DNA of 11,917 nt from Opitutaceae bacterium (GTDB lineage: Bacteria; Verrucomicrobiota; Verrucomicrobiia; Opitutales; Opitutaceae). Shown here piece after piece: positions 6,916 to 11,917 of the stretch. Position 1 is the first letter of the stretch; each line of letters opens with the position of its first letter. The stretch lies in assembly GCA_023265535.1 (NCBI GenBank), contig JAHFTI010000069.1, positions 1 through 11,917 of the forward strand. The letters are read 5' to 3'. The notes beneath the pieces are model-generated. The model was given only the letters and a program-made list of their open reading frames with translations, had not been told where the DNA came from and did not search any database. A program made the position numbers and the translations under genes.

Positions 6916-8295
6916 TCAGCCCTTGAAGGGGAAGATCTGGAAGAGCTTCAGGAAGAAGACCGCGGCGATCAGGTAGCCTGTCACCGACAGGCTCCTGGGG
7001 TCGCGGCGCACGAGTGCGAGCACGGCAAAGGCGATGAGGCCCAGGCCAATGCCCTCGGCGATGCTGAACATGAAGGGGATCGCGATGATCGTGAGGGCCG
7101 CCGGGGCCGCCGTGTGGAAATCCTGAATGCGAATCTCTGTCACCGACTGCAGCATGAAGATGCCCACGACGATCAGCACCGGGGCGGTGGCAACCGCCGG
7201 AACGGCCAGGATCAGTGGCGTCAGGAAGAGGGCGAGCAGCATGAGGACGGCGGTCGTCGCCGCAGTGATGCCGGTGCGCCCACCCGCTTCCACGCCTGCG
7301 GCGGACTCGATGTAGCTGACGACCGTGGAGGTGCCGCACAGGGCGCTGAGGATCGTGGCGACCGAGTCGGCTACGAGGGCGCGGCCGGCGCGGGGAAGGC
7401 GCCCTGCGGCGTCGAGTAGGCCGGCGCGCTTGGTCACGGCGACAAGGGTGCCGATGTTGTCGAACATGTCGACGAGCAGGAGGGTGAGAATCAGGGGGAG
7501 CGCTGCCAGGAAGCCCTGCCAGCTGGAGAGGAAGTTGAAGCTGAGCTTGAAGGCCACCGGGGCGATGCTGGCGGGAGTCGAGAAATATTCCGAGGGCAGG
7601 GTCGTGATTGCCTCCCCCTTCGCCCCATGCACAAAGAGCCCGACGGCGCTCACCGAGATGATGCCGAGGAGGATCGCTCCCGGCACACGCAGGGCGATCA
7701 TGCAGATGATGAGAAGCACGCCACCCAGGCAGAGCGCCACTGCGGGATCGGTGAAGTTGCCGTGCTGGATGAACGTGGCATCACTTGCCACCACGATGCC
7801 GCCATTCTTCAGGCCAATGAAGGTGATGAAGAGGCCGATGCCACAGGTGATCGCGATCTTCAATGGCTGGGGGATGGCGCCCAGGATCCTCTCGCGGATG
7901 CCCGCCATGGAAAGGAGCAGGAAGATGATGCCATTGACCATCACCATGCCAAGCGCCTCGGACCAGGGGATGCCCTTGCCCAGGCAGAGCGTGAATGCAA
8001 AGAAGGCGTTTATCCCCATGCCGGGCGCCAGTGCGATCGGCAGGCGGGCGACAAAGGCCATGATGAGCGTGCTGAGCGCAGCGGTGAGCGCCGTGGAGGA
8101 GACCAGCGCGGCCTTGTCCATGCCCGTCACGGCGAGCATGGAAGGGTTCACGGCCAGGATGTAGGCCATGGCTGCGAAGGTGGTGAAGCCAGCCTGGATC
8201 TCGGTGCCAAGGCTGGTGCCTTGCGAGGCGAGGGAGCTGGTGAGTCGGGAATACCAGGAGGGCGAGGCCTGGGAGGATCCGGAGGCTGAGGGCAT
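6916..8295 (-). CDS. NCS2-family purine permease, AzgA type (adenine/guanine/hypoxanthine)
   Basis: A 459-residue polytopic inner-membrane transporter. Family signatures of the AzgA/PbuG branch (COG2252) are clear. They include EIQAGFTTFAAMAYILAVNP near the N-terminus, LPIALAPGMGINAFFAFTL, then PLKIAITCGIGLFITFIGLK, and LLLVDMFDNIGTLVAVTKRA. Later come GTSTVVSYIESAAGVEAGGR (the second half-helix carrying substrate-site residues) and MFSIAEGIGLGLIAF. These proteins import purine bases by proton symport. The ATG at 8295 gives a short hydrophilic N-terminus before the first conserved segment; the upstream open frame to 8421 adds 42 residues with no family support and runs through palindromic DNA. 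The gene appears monocistronic. It has no Shine-Dalgarno sequence (CTTTTGCC before ATG). The precise purine cannot be assigned from sequence. Confidence 0.93.
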   Translation of the reverse strand: MPSASGSSQASPSWYSRLTSSLASQGTSLGTEIQAGFTTFAAMAYILAVNPSMLAVTGMDKAALVSSTALTAALSTLIMAFVARLPIALAPGMGINAFFAFTLCLGKGIPWSEALGMVMVNGIIFLLLSMAGIRERILGAIPQPLKIAITCGIGLFITFIGLKNGGIVVASDATFIQHGNFTDPAVALCLGGVLLIICMIALRVPGAILLGIISVSAVGLFVHGAKGEAITTLPSEYFSTPASIAPVAFKLSFNFLSSWQGFLAALPLILTLLLVDMFDNIGTLVAVTKRAGLLDAAGRLPRAGRALVADSVATILSALCGTSTVVSYIESAAGVEAGGRTGITAATTAVLMLLALFLTPLILAVPAVATAPVLIVVGIFMLQSVTEIRIQDFHTAAPAALTIIAIPFMFSIAEGIGLGLIAFAVLALVRRDPRSLSVTGYLIAAVFFLKLFQIFPFKG

Positions 8296-8313
8296 GGCAA
8301 AAGCAAGGAGCAG

Positions 8314-8418
8314 TGCGGGCCCGCAGGCAATCGCGGAGCGGGCAGGAGCACATGAAACGCGGCGCGACTGGGGTATCCATTGCAGGGATACGAGGGGCGG
8401 CGTCCCTTCGCCTGAAGG
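8314..8418 (-). other. Palindrome-rich leader upstream of the purine permease
   Basis: Three dyads lie in the 223-base gap before the permease start: a perfect 12-bp palindrome TGCGGGCCCGCA (8314-8325), arms GTATCC/GGATAC (8373-8378 and 8386-8391, 7-base loop), and CCTTC/GAAGG (8405-8409 and 8414-8418, 4-base loop). They could form a structured mRNA leader or operators. I do not recognise a known riboswitch here. Confidence 0.3.
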
Positions 8419-8483
8419 CACCCTGGCGGGCGATGGCGGCTGACCACAGAACGCACTTTCGGCCCATCACACGCAAGTTCCCC

Positions 8484-8512
8484 TAGTCAAGCATCCTGGG
8501 AAAAGCTATAAT
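8484..8512 (+). promoter_or_regulatory. Strong sigma-70-like promoter positioned for leaderless transcription
   Basis: The -10 is a perfect TATAAT (8507-8512). The -35 candidate TAGTCA (8484-8489, 4 of 6) lies 17 bases upstream. Only six bases (CGCCGC) separate the -10 from the ATG at 8519, so the predicted transcription start coincides with the start codon. Confidence 0.75.
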
Positions 8513-8518
8513 CGCCGC

Positions 8519-8620
8519 ATGGCCAAAACCCAAGATACCAAGAAGCAGGCTAAGAAGAAGCCGCTCAAGACCCCGGCCGAAAAGAAGGCCGCCAAGCGCG
8601 AGAAGAAGGCTTCTCGCTGA
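8519..8620 (+). CDS. 33-residue lysine-rich small basic protein
   Basis: ATG at 8519, TGA at 8618-8620, 33 residues. It starts MAKTQDTKKQAKKKPLK and ends KAAKREKKASR. About 40% of residues are lysine, with two arginines and only two acidic residues after the Asp at position 6, so it is strongly positive and hydrophilic with no membrane segment. The run TPAEKKAAKREKKA looks like a basic helix. Support for a real gene comes from its frame: a consensus promoter directly upstream and a textbook terminator 15 bases after the stop bracket it exactly. A nucleic-acid-binding role (nucleoid, ribosome or RNA) is plausible from charge alone, but no family or function is claimed. Adenine-rich codons set it apart from its GC-rich neighbours, though this follows from the lysine content. 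Confidence 0.78.
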   Translation: MAKTQDTKKQAKKKPLKTPAEKKAAKREKKASR

Positions 8621-8635
8621 TCCGTTATCCGTAGG

Positions 8636-8674
8636 AAGAGCGCCTGGCATTCAAATGCCAGGCGCTCTTTTTTT
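8636..8674 (+). terminator. Rho-independent terminator of the small basic protein gene
   Basis: A perfect 15-bp stem (8636-8650 with 8655-8669) encloses a TCAA tetraloop and is followed by seven T (8668-8674). The GC-rich core GCGCCTGGCAT makes it very strong. It starts 15 bases after the 33-codon gene. On the other strand no comparable T-run follows, so it is mainly plus-strand. Confidence 0.95.
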
Positions 8675-8696
8675 CACCCGGAAAAGGTGTCTCGTA

Positions 8697-9566
8697 CTAT
8701 TTCACCGACTCCAGGAGCCTGGCCTTTTCGGCCACCAGGAAGACCATCATCACCACGAGAAGCCCCACGAGCAGGCAGACGAGGACGATGAGGTAGACGG
8801 GGCCCGCCCATTGCAGGGCCTCGACGAAATGATAGAAGGCGCCGGGCCCCGAGGCGGCGGGGGCCGTCTCCACGAGCTTGTAGCGCACGGTGCAAAATTC
8901 GTTCACCTTGTCGAACTTTCCGAGCTTCACGCCGAGCCCCTGGATCTTCTGCTCGAGGTTCAGCAGTTCCTGCTCTAGGCGGATCATCTCCTCCACGCGT
9001 CCGCCCTTCGACTTCATCGCCGCCAGGGCATCACGCGTCTGCGTGAAACTGACGCGCTGGGCATTCAGCTCCAGGTATTCGTTGGTCTTGTCCGTCTTCG
9101 TGACCTCGATGTCCTCGAGGGTGCCTATGGTGCGAAGTTGGGCGATCACTTCCTCGAAGAGCCCGGGGGGCACACCCAGCACCAGGTGCAATTCACGCGA
9201 GGGCTCCTTGGAACGCGTTTCCTCCGCCTGGATCAGAAGGGCCTTCTCGCGGATGTAGGTACGGAGCCTGGTTTCCTCCGCCTCGTAGCGGTTCGTCGAG
9301 GCCGCGAGGCTGCCCACCTTCTCGTATTTCTGATCGAGGACGGCGGCGCTGTCGAGACGCGCCATTTGGAGGGTGGCGACATTGCTGTAGGCAATCTTGG
9401 CCTCCGCCATGTCATAGGCGTATTGCTTTTGCGCCGCCAACCGGACGCCCGAGTATTGGCTCCCGCCGCTGCCGCCGGCAAAGTGGAGGTAGCAGAAGTA
9501 GAGAGCCACAAACAGCAGGTAGCCTCCGAGGATGATGACAAAGCCCTTGAATAGTTTTTGTTTCAC
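8697..9566 (-). CDS. DUF4349-like membrane protein with coiled coil
   Basis: A 289-residue protein starting at GTG (9566). It has an N-terminal helix at about 6-29 (VIILGGYLLFVALYF), an extracytoplasmic body, and a second membrane helix at about 255-279 (VYLIVLVCLLVGLLVVMMVF) before a short charged tail. The middle fits DUF4349: ELHLVLGVPPGLFEEVIAQL (125-144), then a LEDIEVTKTDKTNEYLELNA section matching the 'VT..Y.DLEARL' region, then a coiled coil at about 175-225 with RLEQELLNLEQKIQGLGVKL. The function of DUF4349 proteins is not established; they are envelope proteins, some of them lipoproteins. No lipobox Cys is positioned for processing here. The gene is isolated between its own upstream fabF terminator and the small basic gene, so it is probably monocistronic. 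No Shine-Dalgarno sequence precedes the GTG (CCCCACACCGC). Confidence 0.82.
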   Translation of the reverse strand: MKQKLFKGFVIILGGYLLFVALYFCYLHFAGGSGGSQYSGVRLAAQKQYAYDMAEAKIAYSNVATLQMARLDSAAVLDQKYEKVGSLAASTNRYEAEETRLRTYIREKALLIQAEETRSKEPSRELHLVLGVPPGLFEEVIAQLRTIGTLEDIEVTKTDKTNEYLELNAQRVSFTQTRDALAAMKSKGGRVEEMIRLEQELLNLEQKIQGLGVKLGKFDKVNEFCTVRYKLVETAPAASGPGAFYHFVEALQWAGPVYLIVLVCLLVGLLVVMMVFLVAEKARLLESVK

Positions 9567-9636
9567 GCGGTGTGGGGTTGATAGGTATGACGCCTGAACG
9601 GACTAAATCTTAGGGACTGTCTGCGGCGTGCGGCGC

Positions 9637-9671
9637 AAAAAAAGGCGGACTCCGATAAGGGAGTCCGCCTT
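9637..9671 (-). terminator. Rho-independent terminator of fabF
   Basis: A perfect 12-bp stem (9642-9653 with 9660-9671) has a 6-base loop (GATAAG) and a run of seven A (9637-9643) on the plus strand, which is a U-tract in the minus-strand transcript. It lies 47 bases after the fabF stop and separates fabF from the DUF4349 gene. Confidence 0.93.
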
Positions 9672-9717
9672 GGAAGGAGGGGATCGGTTCAGCCGATGCG
9701 CGGAATCAAACCGGCGT

Positions 9718-11040
9718 TCAGACGCGACCAAAGACGAGGGAGGCGTTGGTGCCGCCGAAGCCGAAGCTGTTGGCGAGCGTGTAGTCGACCTTCTTCGTGA
9801 CGGCGGTGTTGGGCGTGAAGTTAAGACCCAGGGCGGCGCAGTTCGGGTCGATGTTGTCGAGGTTGATCGTCGGGGTGATCACGCCGCTGGCGATGGCATG
9901 CACAGCCGTGAAAGCGCCCATGGCGCCTGCCGCACCGAGAAGGTGACCGGTCATGGATTTCACGCCGCTGACATGGAGCTCGGACTTGTTTTCCGCAAAC
10001 ACCGCGGCGATGGCCGCAGCCTCCTCGCCATCGCCACCGGGGGTGGAGGTTGCATGGGCGGACACGTAGCCGATCTGCGCGGGAGTGATGCCTGCATCGG
10101 CCAGGGCGGAGCGCATGGAGCGGCGCGAACCCTCGGCCTCCGGGGCGAGCATGGAGATGTGGTGGGCATCCGCGCTGGCGCCGTAGCCGCACAGCTCGGC
10201 ATAGATGCGTGCGCCGCGCTTCTGGGCGTGCTCGAGCTCCTCCAGCACAAACACGACCGAGCCCTCGGAGAGGACGAAGCCGTCGCGATCGGCATCGTAG
10301 GGACGGGAGGCCTTCTCCGGGGCGTCGTTGCGCGTCGAGAGGGCGCGCATCTGGGCAAAGGCGCCGATGCCCAGGTTGGTGACGACCGCCTCGGAGCCGC
10401 CGGCGAACATGATGTCGGCATCGCCGCGGGCGATGGCCTTGGCGGCCTCACCGAGGGCGTGGCCGCTGGTGGCACAGGCCGAGGCCACGCTCATGTTGGG
10501 ACCGCGCAGGTCGAGGATGATCGCGAGCTGGCCGGCGAGGATGTTCGGGGCCGTCTGGATGATGTAGAAGGGGGAGATCTTGCGATAACCGCCGGCCTTG
10601 AAGATGTCGTGCATGGCCAGGGTCTCGGGCAGGCCGCCCATGCCCACGCCCAGGTTCACTCCGATGCGCTCGGGGTTGATGGAGGCACGGTGGGCGTCGA
10701 GGCCTGAGTCGATGTAGGCGTCGACGGAGGCCGCCACGCCAAGGTGGGTGAAGCGTCCGTATTTCTTGGCGTCCTTGCCGCTGAAGAGCTGGGTGACAGG
10801 CTCGCCGGTGGCGCCGCGCGGGTGCAGCGGCTGGGCCAGGGGGGCGCAGGGGTCGAAGTTCCTGACCTCGCCGGCGATGAGGACCGGGCAGCCGGTCGAG
10901 TCGAAGCGCGTGATGGCCCCGATGCCGCTGCGGCCGGCTTGGAGGGCCGCGAAGGTCTCGACGGCCGAGTTGCCCACGGGGGTGACGGCCCCGAGGCCTG
11001 TGATCGCAACGCGGCGATAGCTGGTGATGTTCTGTTTCAT
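9718..11040 (-). CDS. fabF: 3-oxoacyl-[acyl-carrier-protein] synthase II (KAS II)
   Basis: A 440-residue cytoplasmic condensing enzyme that extends acyl-ACP with malonyl-ACP in type II fatty acid synthesis. The catalytic triad and lysine are all visible: Cys189 in SVASACATSGH, His329 in SAHATSTPGGD, Lys361 and His366 in KSMTGHLLGAAGA, plus the ending NSFGFGGTNASLVF. Each is exactly 26 positions later than in E. coli FabF (163/303/335/340). The extra length therefore lies before the active site: about 5 residues at the N-terminus and most of the rest in an insertion around residues 64-85 (PCAPLAQPLHPRGATGEP). The ATG at 11040 has the window's only good Shine-Dalgarno sequence (AAGGACAAGGACCACC); the open frame to 11121 is not needed. 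No fabG, fabD or acpP is adjacent; the gene is monocistronic, with a strong terminator. A KAS role in another acyl pathway cannot be excluded. Confidence 0.93.
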   Translation of the reverse strand: MKQNITSYRRVAITGLGAVTPVGNSAVETFAALQAGRSGIGAITRFDSTGCPVLIAGEVRNFDPCAPLAQPLHPRGATGEPVTQLFSGKDAKKYGRFTHLGVAASVDAYIDSGLDAHRASINPERIGVNLGVGMGGLPETLAMHDIFKAGGYRKISPFYIIQTAPNILAGQLAIILDLRGPNMSVASACATSGHALGEAAKAIARGDADIMFAGGSEAVVTNLGIGAFAQMRALSTRNDAPEKASRPYDADRDGFVLSEGSVVFVLEELEHAQKRGARIYAELCGYGASADAHHISMLAPEAEGSRRSMRSALADAGITPAQIGYVSAHATSTPGGDGEEAAAIAAVFAENKSELHVSGVKSMTGHLLGAAGAMGAFTAVHAIASGVITPTINLDNIDPNCAALGLNFTPNTAVTKKVDYTLANSFGFGGTNASLVFGRV

Positions 11041-11117
11041 GGTGGTCCTTGTCCTTTGGCCGGCCCCTTGGCGCGACCCGTTTGGAATCCTACACTGAAA
11101 CAATTCCACGGCGTTCG

Positions 11118-11134
11118 CCAATAATCAAAATTGG
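11118..11134. repeat. CCAAT/ATTGG inverted repeat in the fabF/HIT divergent region
   Basis: CCAAT (11118-11122) and ATTGG (11130-11134) are inverted 5-bp arms with a 7-base A/T-rich spacer. Directly beside them, GGCG/CGCC (11110-11113 and 11116-11119) forms another short dyad. Their position about 80 bases outside the fabF start is suitable for an operator, but both are short and may be chance. Confidence 0.22.
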
Positions 11135-11135
11135 G

Positions 11136-11153
11136 CCCCTCCCCCCCCTCCCC
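11136..11153 (-). other. G-quadruplex-capable tract between fabF and the HIT gene
   Basis: The plus strand reads C4-T-C8-T-C4, so the minus strand has G4-A-G8-A-G4. That gives at least four runs of three or more G with short loops, a classic quadruplex-forming pattern. It lies about 95 bases upstream of fabF on the fabF coding strand, and 54 bases upstream of the HIT gene start. Confidence 0.6.
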
Positions 11154-11159
11154 TTCTCT

Positions 11160-11186
11160 TTGACTTTGCCCGCGGCATTGTATCTT
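11160..11186 (+). promoter_or_regulatory. Candidate promoter of the HIT-phoH operon
   Basis: TTGACT (11160-11165, 5 of 6 to the -35 consensus) is followed after a short 15-base spacer by TATCTT (11181-11186, 4 of 6). The predicted start is about 15 bases before the HIT ATG. The spacer is shorter than ideal, so confidence is limited. Confidence 0.35.
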
Positions 11187-11206
11187 GTACCTGCCCCACA
11201 CCTCAC

Positions 11207-11707
11207 ATGCAGCAGATCCACGCGTATTGGCGGATGGAATACATCGAGGCGCCCAAGTTCCCCAAGGTCAGCAAGCCCTTCACCGAGCTTCCCGCCCTGG
11301 GCGACGACAGGGCCGCCCTGATCATCCATCGCACCCGCCTCAGCTACCTTATCCTGAACCGGTTTCCCTACAATCCCGGGCATCTGCTTGCCATCCCCTT
11401 CCGTGAGGTGGGCGACATCGAGGAACTGAATGCCGCGGAGAGCGCCGACCTCATGCAGACGATCATCTTCGGCAAGAAGGTCCTGCGGACTGCACTCAAT
11501 GCGGACGGCTTCAATGTCGGCTTCAACCTCGGCCACGCCGTGTCAGGCGGCAGCATCCCCCACCTGCATGCGCACATTGTGCCACGCTGGGATGGCGACA
11601 CCAATTTCATGCCCGTGATCGGCGAGACCCGCGTGCTCCCCCAGGCCCTGGAATCCACCTGGACCAAGCTGTCCGAAACCGCCGCGCGCCTCGCCGCCGC
11701 CCTCTGA
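11207..11707 (+). CDS. HIT-family protein, Ap4A phosphorylase/hydrolase-like
   Basis: A 166-residue cytoplasmic nucleotide-binding protein. The histidine-triad motif is PHLHAHIVPRW, with His119, His121 and His123 and the catalytic histidine in the triad. The following GDTNFMPVIGETRVLPQAL and the early YWRMEYIEAP and NRFPYNPGHLLAIPFREV match the branch that includes mycobacterial Ap4A phosphorylase Rv2613c. Such enzymes cleave diadenosine polyphosphates, which accumulate under stress. The ATG at 11207 places the aromatic-WRMEYI segment at the family position; the internal Met10 is an unlikely start. The leader CCACACCTCAC has no Shine-Dalgarno sequence. Only five bases separate its stop from the next gene, so the two are almost certainly co-transcribed. 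Whether it is a hydrolase or a phosphorylase cannot be settled from sequence alone. Confidence 0.92.
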   Translation: MQQIHAYWRMEYIEAPKFPKVSKPFTELPALGDDRAALIIHRTRLSYLILNRFPYNPGHLLAIPFREVGDIEELNAAESADLMQTIIFGKKVLRTALNADGFNVGFNLGHAVSGGSIPHLHAHIVPRWDGDTNFMPVIGETRVLPQALESTWTKLSETAARLAAAL

Positions 11708-11712
11708 GCCTC

Positions 11713-11917
11713 ATGCCCACCAAGACCCTTTATTTTCCGAATCCCCGCCACCTGAGCTCCCTCTACGGCGGCCGCGAGGAGAACCTGCTCGAGCTGGAGA
11801 AGGTGCTCGCCGTGAAGCTCGTCACCCGTGACGAGTGGCTCAAGATCGAGGGCTCCGGCGATTCCATTGCCAAGGTGGAAACCCTCTTTGGCTATCTCAA
11901 CGAGTCGCGCAACAAGG
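11713..11917 (+). CDS. PhoH-family ATPase, N-terminal part (3' truncated by window end)
   Basis: Sixty-eight codons are visible from the ATG at 11713, and the frame is still open at the edge. The protein begins MPTKTLYFPNPRHLSSLYGG and continues with REENLLELEKVLAVKLVTRD, then WLKIEG and a helix up to YLNESRNK. This matches the N-terminal KH-like segment of cellular PhoH/YbeZ proteins (pattern: 'LFG..d..L..lE..l.v.l..R...l.i.G'). The ATPase domain with its Walker A lies beyond the window, so the assignment rests on this segment alone. PhoH-like proteins are cytoplasmic ATPases linked to RNA metabolism and often sit next to ybeY. Here the gene follows the HIT gene by five bases. No Shine-Dalgarno sequence is seen; the region before the ATG is the end of the HIT gene. 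Confidence 0.8.
   Translation, partial: MPTKTLYFPNPRHLSSLYGGREENLLELEKVLAVKLVTRDEWLKIEGSGDSIAKVETLFGYLNESRNK

Noticed and set aside
8296..8470. A known purine-type riboswitch upstream of the permease
   Set aside because: Stem-loops are present, but I could not match conserved junction nucleotides of any riboswitch class I know.
9628..10707. A 359-codon plus-strand open frame opposite fabF
   Set aside because: It is the antisense shadow of fabF, Gly/Ala/Asp/His-rich, and it starts inside the fabF terminator.

Overview
The window is GC-rich, densely coding bacterial chromosome with short intergenic gaps. Gene content and protein style suggest a Verrucomicrobiota member, probably Opitutaceae-like. 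That placement rests on recognised protein families and general resemblance, not on any search. No rRNA, tRNA, CRISPR array, transposase or attachment site was seen, and no gap between genes exceeds 300 bases.

Layout. Positions 2-778 (+) are the 3' part of a membrane-anchored, Pro/Ala-rich protein with a small C-terminal domain reminiscent of secretion or pilus components (GspB/GspC/PilP-like). Positions 796-5416 form a sugar-use cluster. A LacI-family repressor (-) is divergent from a large sodium:solute symporter, which is followed on the same strand by L-rhamnose mutarotase (rhaM) and a TIM-barrel sugar-phosphate isomerase/epimerase. Next come a YjdM/PhnA zinc-ribbon protein (-) and, divergent from it, a secreted SGNH/GDSL esterase of the rhamnogalacturonan acetylesterase type. 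Together these suggest uptake and use of rhamnose or pectin-derived (rhamnogalacturonan) sugars: the esterase removes acetyl groups outside the cytoplasm, the symporter imports sugar, RhaM interconverts anomers, the isomerase acts on a catabolic intermediate and the LacI protein regulates. The individual families are well supported; the joint pathway is inference.

The right half is housekeeping: an AzgA-type purine permease (-), a 33-residue lysine-rich small protein (+) that the usual length cutoffs miss, a DUF4349-type membrane coiled-coil protein (-), fabF (-), and a divergent pair of a HIT-family protein (Ap4A phosphorylase-like) and the first 68 codons of a PhoH-family ATPase, which runs off the end.

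No convincing new multi-gene system was found. The most interesting signals are in expression. The 33-codon gene has a perfect TATAAT placed so that transcription should begin at its ATG (a leaderless mRNA), and it ends in a very strong terminator. All twelve start codons have C at -1, and eleven lack a clear Shine-Dalgarno sequence. A G-quadruplex-capable tract lies between fabF and the HIT gene. An 11-bp element is repeated in the lacI/symporter divergent region.
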